From: CAZKVJ01 sp964556225
Lineage (GTDB): Bacteria > Actinomycetota > Acidimicrobiia > Acidimicrobiales > Ilumatobacteraceae
Assembly (NCBI GenBank): GCA_964556225.1
Contig: CAZKVJ010000014.1
Coordinates: forward strand, 43,106 to 107,105
DNA length: 64,000 nucleotides
Direction of reading: 5' to 3'
Below the pieces are notes generated by a model. It made no database searches, was not told the DNA's origin, and worked only from the letters and a program-made list of their open reading frames with translations. Positions 45,096 to 54,127 of the stretch are shown piece after piece; position 1 is the stretch's first letter; each line of letters starts with the position of its first letter. The position numbers and the translations under genes are program-made.

Positions 45096-46247
45096 TCAGA
45101 CGCCGAGGCTGCGGCCGATGATCTCCTTCATGATCTCCGTGGTGCCGCCGTAGATGCGGGTGACGCGAGCGTCGGCGTAGGCCCGGGCGATCGGGTACTC
45201 CCACATGTAGCCGTAGCCGCCGTGCAGCTGCACGCCGGCGTCGATCACCCGGCCCTGCAGCTCCGTGCACCACCACTTCGCCATCGACGCCTCCTCGGCG
45301 GTGAGCACGCCGTCGTTCAGCGCCAGCACGCACTGGTCGACGAAGGCCTGGGCGATCTCCACCTCGGTGGCCATCTCCGCCAAGCGGAACCGCGACGACT
45401 GGAACGAGCCGATCGGCTGACCGAACGCCGTGCGCTCCTTGCAGTACGCGAGCGTCCAGTCGAACGCCGCCCGCGCCGCCGCCACACCGGCGACGGCGAT
45501 CGACAGCCGCTCCTGGGGCAGGTTCGTGACCAGGGAGACGAAGCCCTCACCCTCCTCGCCCAGGCGGTTCTCGACCGGGACGCGCACGTCGGTGAAGAAC
45601 AGCTCGGCGGTGTCCTGCGAGTGCAGTCCGACCTTGTCGAGGTTGCGCCCCCGCTCGAAGCCCTCCATCCCGCGCTCGAGCACGAGCAGCGACATGCCTC
45701 GGTGGCGCTGCGACGGGTCGGTCTTCACCGCCGTGATCACCAGGTCGGCGTTGATGCCGTTGGTGATGAACGTCTTCGAGCCGTTGACCACGTAGTGGTC
45801 GCCGTCGCGGATGGCCGTGGTGGTCATCGAGGCCAGGTCGGAGCCGATCCCCGGCTCGGTCATCGCCACTGCGGTGATCAGCTCGCCGCGGCAGATGCCC
45901 GGCAGCCACCGCCGCTGCTGCTCAGCGTTCGCCAGGTGGGTGAAGTACGGCATGCACACGTCGTTGTGCAGGGTGAGCCCGAGCCCAGCGCCACCGAGGC
46001 CCGCCCGCTGGACCTCTTCGCTGATGATCACGTTGTAGCGGAAGTCGCTGATGCCGCCCCCGCCGTGCTCCTCCGGCGCGTCCATCCCGAGGAAGCCGCT
46101 CTCCCCGGCTCTGCGGAACAACGACGGATCGACCGCGCCGGCGCGCTCCCACTCGTCGAAGTACGGCACGGCCTCCTTCTCGAGAAAGCGGCGGAAGCTG
46201 TCACGGAACAGCTCGTGCTCGGCCTGGAACCCGATGGCGCGGCGCAT
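45096..46247 (-). CDS. Acyl-CoA dehydrogenase, long-chain/isovaleryl type
   Basis: The product has 383 residues. It contains MTEPGIGSDLASMTTTA, KTFITNGINADLVITAVKTD and YCKERTAFGQPIGSFQ. The C-terminus reads RIYGGTTEIMKEIIGRSL, so the usual EGT base is GGT. The catalytic Glu is expected in NLPQERLSIAVAG, as in LCAD and isovaleryl-CoA dehydrogenase. It follows the ferredoxin gene by 33 bp, so electron transfer between these products is possible but unproven. Confidence 0.94.
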   Translation of the reverse strand: MRRAIGFQAEHELFRDSFRRFLEKEAVPYFDEWERAGAVDPSLFRRAGESGFLGMDAPEEHGGGGISDFRYNVIISEEVQRAGLGGAGLGLTLHNDVCMPYFTHLANAEQQRRWLPGICRGELITAVAMTEPGIGSDLASMTTTAIRDGDHYVVNGSKTFITNGINADLVITAVKTDPSQRHRGMSLLVLERGMEGFERGRNLDKVGLHSQDTAELFFTDVRVPVENRLGEEGEGFVSLVTNLPQERLSIAVAGVAAARAAFDWTLAYCKERTAFGQPIGSFQSSRFRLAEMATEVEIAQAFVDQCVLALNDGVLTAEEASMAKWWCTELQGRVIDAGVQLHGGYGYMWEYPIARAYADARVTRIYGGTTEIMKEIIGRSLGV

Positions 46248-46280
46248 GCCGTCAGCCTCGCGCGCCGGCCCACCCGGGCG

Positions 46281-46565
46281 TCAGACGAGACGGGCGTCGA
46301 TCACCGGACCGGCAGCATGGGCCGGCACCGGATCGGGTTCGACGAAGATGCACTCGCCCGGGCAGTCCGTGGCGGCGTGGACGACGGCCGCCTCGAGGCC
46401 GGCCGGCACGGGCACGGTGCTCGCCGATCCACCGGGGTCGTTGGCGACGACTGCGCCCTCGCGCACGTAGCAGATGCCGTCCTCCAGCAGGACGAACACC
46501 TCCGGGCAGTGGTCGGTGCACAGGCCGTCGCCCGTGCACAGGTCTTGGTCGATCCACACTCGCAC
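46281..46565 (-). CDS. Single-cluster ferredoxin
   Basis: The product is a 94-residue acidic ferredoxin. VWIDQDLCTGDGLCTDHCPEVF gives C-x5-C-x3-C-P, and a later CPGECIFVE gives the last ligand(s). The pattern is closest to the [3Fe-4S]/[4Fe-4S] ferredoxins that serve P450 and oxidase systems. GTG 46565 or 46559 could start; AGGGG upstream fits the second better. It lies between a GlcD-type FAD oxidase and an acyl-CoA dehydrogenase on the same strand, so it is a candidate electron carrier for either. Confidence 0.85.
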   Translation of the reverse strand: MRVWIDQDLCTGDGLCTDHCPEVFVLLEDGICYVREGAVVANDPGGSASTVPVPAGLEAAVVHAATDCPGECIFVEPDPVPAHAAGPVIDARLV

Positions 46566-46614
46566 CGCCCCTGAGGATGGCGGGCCGCCGCCCGCTCCGC
46601 AACCCACCCCGACC

Positions 46615-47991
46615 TCAGGGCGGCGGCAGGAGGGCGTTGGGGTTCAAGATGCCGGCCGGATCGAGGGCGGACTTGATGGCCCGCATCGCCGCGATCTCGT
46701 CGGCCGACCGGCTGAGGTGGAGCCAGCGACGCTTGGCCGTGCCGATGCCGTGCTCGGCGCTGATGCTGCCGCCCAGCTCGGCCACCCACGTGAGCACCTG
46801 CTCGTCGACGCGGTCGTCGTCCGGCGCCAGCCCGGTGACGTTGACGTGGAGGTTGCCGTCGCCGACGTGGCCGAACACCCAGGTCCGGGCGGTCGGCGCC
46901 AGCTCCGCGACCCGCCGGGGCGCTGTCTCCACGAACCCGGCCAGCCCGGTGATCGGCAGCGTGACGTCGAGCTTGTGCGGCGGACCGAGCGTGCCGATCG
47001 CTGCGGCGTGGTCCTCGCGATAGCGCCACAGGGCACGCCGTCTGCCCTCGTCGCTGGCGACCGCGACGTCACCGACACCGGCCGCGCCGCCGACCGCCTC
47101 GGCCAGCGCGCTGGACGGGTCGTCGGGCGCCGCCACCTCGACCAGGACGTACGCCGGCCACGCGCGCTCGAACGGTGAGGGCAGCCCGAGCGCATCGCAC
47201 ACCAGCCGCATCCCGGCGTCCACGAACAGCTCGGCCGCCTCGAGCGACTCGACGGCCGAGCGCCACTGCCCGACGGCCCGCACCGCCGCGTCCACCGACT
47301 CGAAGCCGACCAGCGCCGTCACCCACGACGAGGGCTTGGTGACCAGGCGCAGCCGGGCCGCGGTCACGATCCCGAGCGTCCCTTCGCTGCCGCACAGCAA
47401 CGACGGCAGGTGGTAGCCGGTGTTGTCCTTCACCAAGCCGTCCAGCCGGCGCACCACCCGGCCGCTCCCCAGCACCGCCTCCACGCCGATGACCTGCTCT
47501 CGCGTCGCGCCGTGGCGGGCGACGCCGGTGCCACCGGCGTTCGTGGCGATCGACCCGCCGATGGTGGCGCTGTCACGAGCACCGAAGTCGACCCCGTAGC
47601 GCAGCCCGACCCCGTCCGCCGCCGCCTGCACCTGGGCGACGGTGGCCCCGGCGCCCACGGTCACCTGCCGGGCGACGACGTCGGGCGCGCCGACCGTGTC
47701 GAGGCGGCGAAGGCTCACCACCACCTCCCCCGCCGTCGGCACCCCACCGCCGACGAGCCCCGTGTTGCCGCCCTGGGGCACGACCGCGAGGCCCTCGGCC
47801 CGGCACACCGCCAGGACCGCTGCCACCTCGTCGACCCCGCCGGGACGCACGACCGCCGGCGTCCGTCCGCCGAAGCGGCCCGTCCAGTCCGTCTCGTACG
47901 CGGCCACGGCGTCGGCGTCGGTGAGCACGTGCGCCGGCCCGACGATGGCCACCATCTCCCGCAACCACGCGGCGTCGAGGGGACCTCCCAC
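46615..47991 (-). CDS. FAD-linked oxidase (GlcD / D-2-hydroxyacid dehydrogenase type)
   Basis: The product has 458 residues. The PCMH FAD-binding domain has VPQGGNTGLVGGGVP, GARDSATIGGSIATNAGGTGVARHG and CGSEGTLGIVTAARLRL. The C-terminal oxidase domain has FGHVGDGNLHVN and SAEHGIGTAKRRWL, which bind substrate and metal. Relatives oxidise D-lactate, glycolate or D-2-hydroxyglutarate. The downstream ferredoxin may be its acceptor. Confidence 0.92.
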   Translation of the reverse strand: MGGPLDAAWLREMVAIVGPAHVLTDADAVAAYETDWTGRFGGRTPAVVRPGGVDEVAAVLAVCRAEGLAVVPQGGNTGLVGGGVPTAGEVVVSLRRLDTVGAPDVVARQVTVGAGATVAQVQAAADGVGLRYGVDFGARDSATIGGSIATNAGGTGVARHGATREQVIGVEAVLGSGRVVRRLDGLVKDNTGYHLPSLLCGSEGTLGIVTAARLRLVTKPSSWVTALVGFESVDAAVRAVGQWRSAVESLEAAELFVDAGMRLVCDALGLPSPFERAWPAYVLVEVAAPDDPSSALAEAVGGAAGVGDVAVASDEGRRRALWRYREDHAAAIGTLGPPHKLDVTLPITGLAGFVETAPRRVAELAPTARTWVFGHVGDGNLHVNVTGLAPDDDRVDEQVLTWVAELGGSISAEHGIGTAKRRWLHLSRSADEIAAMRAIKSALDPAGILNPNALLPPP

Positions 47992-48044
47992 GGCTCACGA
48001 CCGTAACGGCTCGACCGCTGCCGCAGCGGGCCTACCATCCGGCG

Positions 48045-48527
48045 ATGGAGCTGATCACGGTCCCGATCGACAAGCCAGAGGACGTGAACGTGATCCTCGG
48101 CCAGTCCCACTTCATCAAGACGGTCGAGGACCTCCACGAAGCACTCGCGGGCACGTCAGCGCACCTCCGCTTCGGCCTCGCGTTCTGCGAGGCGTCCGGA
48201 CCACGGCTGGTGCGCTGCTCCGGCAACGACGACGAGCTGGTCGAGCTGGCCACCCGCAACGCAACGGCGATCGGTGCCGGACACAGCTTCGTGGTGTTCC
48301 TGCGCGAGGGGTTCCCCGTGAACGTGCTCAACCAGGTAAAACAGGTGCCGGAGGTGTGCCGGGTCTTCTGTGCCACCGCCAACGCCGTGGAGGTGATCGT
48401 CGCCGTGACGGCGTCGGGGCGGGGAATCCTCGGCGTCGTCGACGGTGAGCCGCCGCTCGGCGTGGAGACCGACGCCGACGTCGCGGACCGCAAGGCCCTG
48501 CTGCGTGCGATCGGCTACAAGCTGTAG
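48045..48527 (+). CDS. Adenosine-specific kinase (DUF355 family)
   Basis: The product is 160 residues of the small family founded by the Pyrobaculum adenosine-specific kinase. It shows VNVILGQSHFIKTVEDLHEAL, FGLAFCEASGPRLVRCSGND, GHSFVVFL and the C-terminal signature GRGILGVVDGEPPLGVE. The length equals the family. It is divergent from the FAD oxidase. Members are found mostly in archaea and scattered bacteria. Confidence 0.88.
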   Translation: MELITVPIDKPEDVNVILGQSHFIKTVEDLHEALAGTSAHLRFGLAFCEASGPRLVRCSGNDDELVELATRNATAIGAGHSFVVFLREGFPVNVLNQVKQVPEVCRVFCATANAVEVIVAVTASGRGILGVVDGEPPLGVETDADVADRKALLRAIGYKL

Positions 48528-48614
48528 TGCGACGGCGACTGCCGGGGCCATCGGCCCTGGCGCCGCGCGCCCCGCCGTGGTTCGGTAGAGGTGGCTCCTT
48601 CGAGGAGGTTCGCG

Positions 48615-49931
48615 ATGTTCCGTGACCGTCTCGACGCCGGACGCCGGTTGGCCCCGCTGCTGGCCCATCTGCGTGACGCCCACCCCGTGGTCGTCGGGCT
48701 GCCCCGCGGCGGGGTGCCCGTCGCCGCCGAGGTCGCGAAGGTGCTCGAAGCCCCGCTCGACGTGATCGTGGTCCGCAAGCTCGGGGTGCCGTTCCAGCCC
48801 GAGCTCGGCATGGGTGCGATCGGCGAGGACGGCATCAAGGTGGTGAACGACGAGGTGGTGCGCATGGCCGGCGTGAGCGAGCGCCAGCTCGCCACCGTGG
48901 AGGCGCGCGAGCGGGTCGAGCTCGAGCGTCGGGCCCAGACCTTTCGCGCCGGCCGGCCCCGGATCCCCCTGGCCGGACGCACGGTGATCGTCGTCGACGA
49001 CGGCATCGCCACCGGCTCCACCGCTCGGGCGGCCTGCCAGGTGGCGCGAGCCGAGGGCGCGACCCGGGTGGTGCTGGCGGTCCCCGGTGCGCCGGCGGAC
49101 TGGACCCAACGCCTCGCCGGCGAGGCCGACGAGCTGATCTGCGTGGTGACGCCCGACCCGTTCTGGGCCGTGGGACAGCTGTACCGCGACTTCACCCAGA
49201 CCACCGACCGCGAGGTGGTCGACTGCCTGATGGCGGCGGCGGCCCGGGCACCCACCGCCACCACCGACGTCTGCAGCGAAGGTCCTCCCGCGCGCGACGA
49301 GGACGTCACCGTCGACATCGGGCCGGTCCGCCTGGCCGGTCGGCTGACGGTGCCAGACGGCGCGACCGCCGTGGTGGTGTTCGCCCACGGCAGCGGCAGC
49401 AGCCGGCTCAGCCCCCGGAACCGGTTCGTGGCGACCGTGCTCAACGAGGCCGGGATCGCCACGCTGCTGTTCGACCTGCTGACCGAACGCGAGGAGCAGG
49501 ATCGCCGGAACGTGTTCGACATCGACCTCCTCGGCCGGCGCCTCGTCGACGCCACCCGCTGGCTGAGGGACCAGCCCGGGTTCGCCTCGTTGCCCGTCGG
49601 CTACTTCGGCGCCAGCACGGGCGCGGCTGCCGCGCTGGTCGGCGCGGCGGCGCTGGGTGACGCCGTCGGTGCGGTGGTGTCACGTGGCGGGCGGCCCGAC
49701 CTGGCCGGCGCAGCGCTCGCCCACGTCCGCGCCCCCACGCTGCTGATCGTCGGTGGGCGCGACCACGTGGTGCTGGATCTCAACCGCGAGGCCCGCGCCC
49801 GGCTGCGCTGCGAGTCGCGCCTCGACGTCGTGCCCGGCGCGACCCACCTGTTCGAGGAGCCCGGCACCCTCGAAGCCGCGGCCCGTCTGGCGGCCGACTG
49901 GTTCCGGTACCAGATGGTCCCAGCGGGCTAG
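48615..49931 (+). CDS. Phosphoribosyltransferase-alpha/beta hydrolase fusion
   Basis: The product has 438 residues in two domains. Residues 1 to about 215 are a type I phosphoribosyltransferase with GLPRGGVPVAAEVA, LGMGAIGEDG and the PRPP loop VIVVDDGIATGSTARAA. Residues 235 to the end are a dienelactone-hydrolase-like domain with VVVFAHGSGSS, nucleophile YFGASTGAAAAL, an Asp in GGRDHVVLDLN and His in GATHLFEE. GAGGAGG at 48602-48608 fixes the ATG. Such fusions recur in actinobacteria; the substrate is not known. Confidence 0.9.
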   Translation: MFRDRLDAGRRLAPLLAHLRDAHPVVVGLPRGGVPVAAEVAKVLEAPLDVIVVRKLGVPFQPELGMGAIGEDGIKVVNDEVVRMAGVSERQLATVEARERVELERRAQTFRAGRPRIPLAGRTVIVVDDGIATGSTARAACQVARAEGATRVVLAVPGAPADWTQRLAGEADELICVVTPDPFWAVGQLYRDFTQTTDREVVDCLMAAAARAPTATTDVCSEGPPARDEDVTVDIGPVRLAGRLTVPDGATAVVVFAHGSGSSRLSPRNRFVATVLNEAGIATLLFDLLTEREEQDRRNVFDIDLLGRRLVDATRWLRDQPGFASLPVGYFGASTGAAAALVGAAALGDAVGAVVSRGGRPDLAGAALAHVRAPTLLIVGGRDHVVLDLNREARARLRCESRLDVVPGATHLFEEPGTLEAAARLAADWFRYQMVPAG

Positions 49932-50516
49932 ACCCCGCGACGGACGCGCACCCGCCAACCGGCTGCAGCGTCGAGGAGCCGCTCGACGCACCACGGCGGC
50001 GCGCTGGCGGTCGTCGAGCCCGAGCTCCCGGGCCGCGACCTCGAGGCTGGTGCCAGGCCGTTGGAGGTCCCACTCGAACGGGCCCGGTTGGGTCTCGTCG
50101 AAGTCGTCGATGTCGAAGATGAAGCGCCGGTCCGGTGCCGCGAACCCGCCGAAGTTGGCGATGTGGGCATCACCGCAGAGCTGCACGACCAGCCCCGACG
50201 ACGCCTCGGCACCGAGGTCGCCCGCCATGATCGCGACGGCACCCCGGTAGAACGCGAACGGCGACGCCGACATCCGCCCGTAGCGGATCGGGACCAGCTC
50301 CTCGACCCGTGTCAGCGCCTGCCGCTCCAGCACCTCGATCGGGTCGGTCCGGTCCGGGGCCGGCTGCCAGTATCAGATGGCCGATCTCGGACGCCGAAGG
50401 CGGGCCGCACGCCCGCGCGCGGCCCGCTCGGCCGGGGTGCGCTCGTTCGGCGATCCCAGCGCGGCCCGGCGGGGACGGGAAGCGGACGGCGGCGTCCGTG
50501 GCGTGGATGTGCTCAT
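49928..50516 (-). pseudogene. DUF2252 protein remnant with nonsense codon and lost C-terminus
   Basis: The DUF2252 N-terminal blocks are plain: TRVEELVPIRYGRMSASPFA, FYRGAVAIMAGDLGAE, VQLCGDAHIANFGGF, DIDDFDETQPGPFEWDLQR and SLEVAARELGLDD. Full members have about 450 residues; here homology stops near 49990 and the frame ends within the next gene. An in-frame TGA at 50375-50373 interrupts the N-terminal stretch between RLRRPRSAI and YWQPAPDRTDP. QRPGTS where the family has KRLATS suggests a compensating pair of 1-nt indels. The probable original start is ATG 50516. It is convergent with the fusion gene. Confidence 0.78.
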
Positions 50517-50588
50517 GCGCTGCGACCTCTCGTCCACTGCTCGCTCGTGACCATCCTGTCGCGGGCCCACCACCAGCGCCCGGTGGAC

Positions 50589-52112
50589 TCAGCTCGCGGC
50601 GACACCCATGATCTGTTCGATGTTGACCCGATCGGCGGCCGATGGCATCCCCCAGCCGGGGTCGTACCCCGCCACCTCGACCATCGAGACGGTGGCGTGC
50701 GGTCCGGCCAGCAGCTCGAAGCGCTCGAGCCCGACCAGCCCCGGGTGCACCTCGCCGCAGGCGGTGGCCAGCTTCAGCAGCTCGGCTCGCAGCGTGGTGA
50801 CGTAGCCGGCCAGCCGTACGGACTTCACCGCCGGGTCGAGCCCCCGCTGCAGCCAGCGCGACTGCGTGGCCACGCCGGTCGGGCAGCGACCCGTGTGGCA
50901 GCGCTGGGCCTGGATGCAGCCGATCGCCAGCATGGCCTCGCGAGCCACGTTCACCATGTCGCAGCCCAAGCCGAACGCCAGCATCGCCCGCTCGGGCAGC
51001 CCGAGCTTGCCCGAGCCGATGAACAGCACCTGCTCGTGCAGCCCCTGCTCGGCGAACGCCGTGTACACGCGGGGAAACCCGACGAGGAACGGCAGCGCCA
51101 CGTGGTCGGCGAACACCAGGGGCGCGGCGCCGGTGCCGCCCTCTCCCCCGTCGACGGTCACGAAGTCCGGGCCGGTCCCGGTGGCCGCCATCCGAGCCGC
51201 CAGGTGCGGCCAGAACCCGGCGTCGCCCACGGCCGACTTCACGCCAACCGGCAGCCCGGTCGCATCGGCGATCCCCTCGATGAAGTCGAGCAGCGAGTCC
51301 ACGTCGTCGAAGGCCCGGTGACGCGACGGGCTGAGGCAGTCGGCGCCGGCGGTCACGCCACGGATGGCGGCGATCTCCTCGGTGACCTTGGCGCCGGGGA
51401 GCACACCGCCGAGGCCGGGCTTGGCCCCCTGGCTGAGCTTCACCTCGATCGCCCGCACCGGCGCCGAGGCCACGGTGTCGCACAGCCGGGCGAGGTCGAA
51501 GGCCCCGCCGGCGTCGCGGCACCCGAAGTAGCCGGTGCCGATCTGGAAGATGAGCTCGCCGCCGTGGCGATGATGGGGAGCCAGCCCACCCTCGCCGGTG
51601 TTCTGGAGGCAGCCGGCCAGCGCCGCACCCTCGTTGAGGGCGGTCACCGCAGCCGCCGACAGCGAGCCGAAGCTCATCGCCGACACGTTCACGACGGACT
51701 CGGGCCGGAAGGTGTGGCGGCGCCCGTGGGCGGCACCGAGGACCTTGGCGGCGGGCAGGCGCCGCTGCGGGCCGGCGAAGGGCGGATCGGCCGCCGGGAA
51801 CGCCGCCTGGTCGATGATCAGGTACCCCTGCGCGTGGTCCAAGTCGTTGTCGGAGCCGAACCCGAAGTAGTTGTTGCGGCCCTTGGCGGACGTGTAGATC
51901 CAGCGCCGCTGGTCCCGTGTGAACGGCCGCTCGGAGTCGTTGTCGGTGACGATGTACTGGCGCAGCTCCGGACCCACGGACTCCAGCAGGTAGCGGAGGT
52001 GCCCGACCACGGGGTAGTTGCGCAGGATCGCGTGCTGGCGCTGGGACAGGTCGTAGGCAACCAGCCCGGCGATGCCCCCGACCGCGGCGCCGAGTGCGGC
52101 CTTGTTCACCAT
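50589..52112 (-). CDS. FMN-binding glutamate synthase family protein (GltB2-like)
   Basis: The product has 507 residues: an N-terminal membrane-like helix (AALGAAVGGIAGLVAYDLS) followed by the glutamate-synthase FMN barrel. It shows NVSAMSFGSLSAAAVTALNEGA, NTGEGGLAPHH, KLSQGAKPGLGG and DFVTVDGGEGGTGAAP. The [3Fe-4S] motif is CIQAQRCHTGRCPTGVATQ (C-x5-C-x4-C). It lacks the amidotransferase domain. Such stand-alone proteins are found in many bacteria; the reaction is not settled. Confidence 0.9.
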   Translation of the reverse strand: MVNKAALGAAVGGIAGLVAYDLSQRQHAILRNYPVVGHLRYLLESVGPELRQYIVTDNDSERPFTRDQRRWIYTSAKGRNNYFGFGSDNDLDHAQGYLIIDQAAFPAADPPFAGPQRRLPAAKVLGAAHGRRHTFRPESVVNVSAMSFGSLSAAAVTALNEGAALAGCLQNTGEGGLAPHHRHGGELIFQIGTGYFGCRDAGGAFDLARLCDTVASAPVRAIEVKLSQGAKPGLGGVLPGAKVTEEIAAIRGVTAGADCLSPSRHRAFDDVDSLLDFIEGIADATGLPVGVKSAVGDAGFWPHLAARMAATGTGPDFVTVDGGEGGTGAAPLVFADHVALPFLVGFPRVYTAFAEQGLHEQVLFIGSGKLGLPERAMLAFGLGCDMVNVAREAMLAIGCIQAQRCHTGRCPTGVATQSRWLQRGLDPAVKSVRLAGYVTTLRAELLKLATACGEVHPGLVGLERFELLAGPHATVSMVEVAGYDPGWGMPSAADRVNIEQIMGVAAS

Positions 52113-52203
52113 GCTCCGATGGTGCGCCCGATGACGTCCTCGCGCCATGGGCCGACGGCGCCGCCCAGGGGGCCGATGGTCCACGACCCCGTGCCCTGTC
52201 GCC

Positions 52204-52848
52204 TCAGGTGATGACCGGCAGCTCCACCAGCCGGGCGGCGGCATAGGCGATGAGCAGCGTCGCACCGATCAGCAGGAGGATCCGAGGCAGGCGCATCCGG
52301 AACGACGAGGTCACCCCGGCGAAGAACAGCGCCGACGCGAACACGAGCGTCAGCAGCACGTACTCGTCGGCCCGCTCCTGGGCCTCGGCGCTGTCCGACA
52401 TCAGGGCTTCGGCGCTGGCCTGGGCCGCCTCGTAGTCGCCGAGCAGCGCTGCTTGGTACTCCTGGTCGTCCAGGAGGAACGTGGGCTCGGCCCCACTCTC
52501 GAGCGCGGCCTGCCAGCGGTCCAGGAACGGCAGGAAGGCTGGGCGCATCATCGCCGTTCGGAAGAACTCGATCAGGCGCTCGTCGCCGGCAGCCAGCGCA
52601 TTCGCGTACTGCGCGACCACGTTGCTGTCGTACGACGCCAGCTGTGTGGCCAGGCCGAACAGCCGGGCGGCCTCCACCCGCTGATCGGATGCCTGGCGAG
52701 CCAGGTCGGCCTCGTCGCCGTTCCACTGGGTGGCCTGGTACGCGCTCCAGGCGGAGCCGATCGTGGCGACGCCCAGCAGGATCACGGCGAGGAGCTCGAG
52801 CGCCCGCTCGCCACGCCGGGTCCGCTCGCTCGCACTTGCCGAGCTCAT
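52204..52848 (-). CDS. Membrane protein of unknown function (SPFH partner)
   Basis: The product has 214 residues. It has an N-terminal transmembrane helix (LLAVILLGVATIGSAWSAYQATQW), an extracytoplasmic helical domain, and two C-terminal helices (YVLLTLVFASALFFAGVTSSF, ILLLIGATLLIAYAAARLV). The ATG overlaps the stop of the SPFH gene (ATGA), suggesting a shared complex. I recognise no family with a known role. Confidence 0.72.
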   Translation of the reverse strand: MSSASASERTRRGERALELLAVILLGVATIGSAWSAYQATQWNGDEADLARQASDQRVEAARLFGLATQLASYDSNVVAQYANALAAGDERLIEFFRTAMMRPAFLPFLDRWQAALESGAEPTFLLDDQEYQAALLGDYEAAQASAEALMSDSAEAQERADEYVLLTLVFASALFFAGVTSSFRMRLPRILLLIGATLLIAYAAARLVELPVIT

Positions 52849-53729
52849 GGCTCGACGACCTCGTCCACCGCCGGCTCCGCATCGACGGCGCCGAGCGAGC
52901 TGGACGCTGCCCGCAGCGGTGGCAGGGCCGACAGGCCGCGCTCGGCCTGGGCCTGGACGAGGTCGCGCCACACCTCCACCTCTCGGTAGCGCAGCGCCGC
53001 GTCCGTGGCCGCGCCACCCAGGTAGGGCTGAAGCTCCGCATCGATGCGCGCCCGTGCCACACGCGTCGCCGACTCCGCTTCCTCGCGCTCGAGCTCGTGG
53101 CGGGCCCGCACCGTGGCCTGGATCACCTCGCCGGTCCGGCCGAGGTCGAGATCGCCCAAGGCGAACATCTTCAGCTCGAACCCCTCGGCGTCGAGCGCGT
53201 CGCGCAGGAAGTCGCCGAGGCGCCCCTCGAGATCGCTGCGGGCCGTGCCGAACAGGTCGTCGACACCGACCGCCGGGTCGCCGAGGCGGGCACGCAGGAC
53301 CCGGCTGCTGGTGTCGCGGACCGCCGACCAGAGCCCGTCCGGGCTGAACCGCTCGTGGACGGAGCGAAGCGTGTCCGGTCGCAGGCGGAACCGGACCGTG
53401 TAGCCGACGTCGACCACGGCGCGGTCGCCGAGGCTGACCCGCAACGGGGGTCCCACGTGCTCCAGCTCGCTGTCGGTGATCAGGTCGACGGCCTCGTCAC
53501 CGGCCCGGTACGACAGCTCGTTCGACGGGTAGGCCTGCACCATCATCCGCCGGAACGACGGCACGAAATGGGGCCCGGGCGCGAGCGCCTTGTCGGTCGG
53601 CTTGCCGCGCACCAGCACCAGGCCGAGCTGACCCGGCTCGACCCGGACGAACGACTTCTCCAAGAGGAGGAACACGAGGAACCCGATCAGGGGCAGCGCG
53701 ACGACGAGGAACACGATCAGACCAACCAT
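52845..53729 (-). CDS. SPFH/Band 7 domain protein
   Basis: The product has 294 residues. One N-terminal membrane helix (VGLIVFLVVALPLIGFLVFLLLEKSF) is followed by an SPFH domain (VEPGQLGLVLVRGKPTDKALAPGPHFVPSFRRM...LRVSLGDRAVVDVGYTVRFRL) and a helical tail with REEAESATRVARARIDAELQ. Members scaffold membrane microdomains or proteases. GAGGAG lies 9 bp before the ATG. The next gene is translationally coupled. Confidence 0.88.
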   Translation of the reverse strand: MVGLIVFLVVALPLIGFLVFLLLEKSFVRVEPGQLGLVLVRGKPTDKALAPGPHFVPSFRRMMVQAYPSNELSYRAGDEAVDLITDSELEHVGPPLRVSLGDRAVVDVGYTVRFRLRPDTLRSVHERFSPDGLWSAVRDTSSRVLRARLGDPAVGVDDLFGTARSDLEGRLGDFLRDALDAEGFELKMFALGDLDLGRTGEVIQATVRARHELEREEAESATRVARARIDAELQPYLGGAATDAALRYREVEVWRDLVQAQAERGLSALPPLRAASSSLGAVDAEPAVDEVVEP

Positions 53730-53805
53730 GGACCACCACTCCTCGAGACGTCTCGGCGCCAGTGCGCCGAGACGGTAGCCGCTGACGCCTCGGTAACCTC
53801 GGGCC

Positions 53806-54096
53806 ATGGCCGCCTACGTCGTCATCCAGGTCGAGGTGCTCGATCCGGAGCAGTACGCCCCTTACCGAGCGGCATCGACGACCGCCCTGGCTGCCGCCGG
53901 CGGGGAGTTCATCGTGCGGGGCGGCGACGTCGAGGTGCTCGAGGGCGATCCACCCCCCGGGCGCACGGTGGTGCTGCGGTTCCCGTCGATGGACGCTGCC
54001 AGGGCGTGGTACCACAGCGACGCCTACCAGACCGCGCGCCGGCTCCGCGAGGGCGCCGCGCGCATGGACGCCTACATCGTCGACGGCCTCGACTGA
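53806..54096 (+). CDS. DUF1330 family protein
   Basis: The product is a 96-residue ferredoxin-like dimeric alpha-beta barrel. It shows YVVIQVEVLDPEQYAPYRAAS, FIVRGGDVEVLEGD and VVLRFPSMDAARAWYHSDAYQ with the DUF1330 signature. Function is unknown across the family. It is divergent from the SPFH operon, sharing a 76-bp spacer, and 31 bp before the antiporter. Confidence 0.88.
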   Translation: MAAYVVIQVEVLDPEQYAPYRAASTTALAAAGGEFIVRGGDVEVLEGDPPPGRTVVLRFPSMDAARAWYHSDAYQTARRLREGAARMDAYIVDGLD

Positions 54097-54127
54097 GCAC
54101 CCACCGACACGGCACGGGCACCGCATC

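Noticed and set aside
50373..50375. In-frame TGA in the DUF2252 gene as a second selenocysteine codon
   Set aside because: The family has no Cys or redox motif there, no hairpin with a G-loop follows, and the gene is also truncated. A nonsense mutation is simpler.
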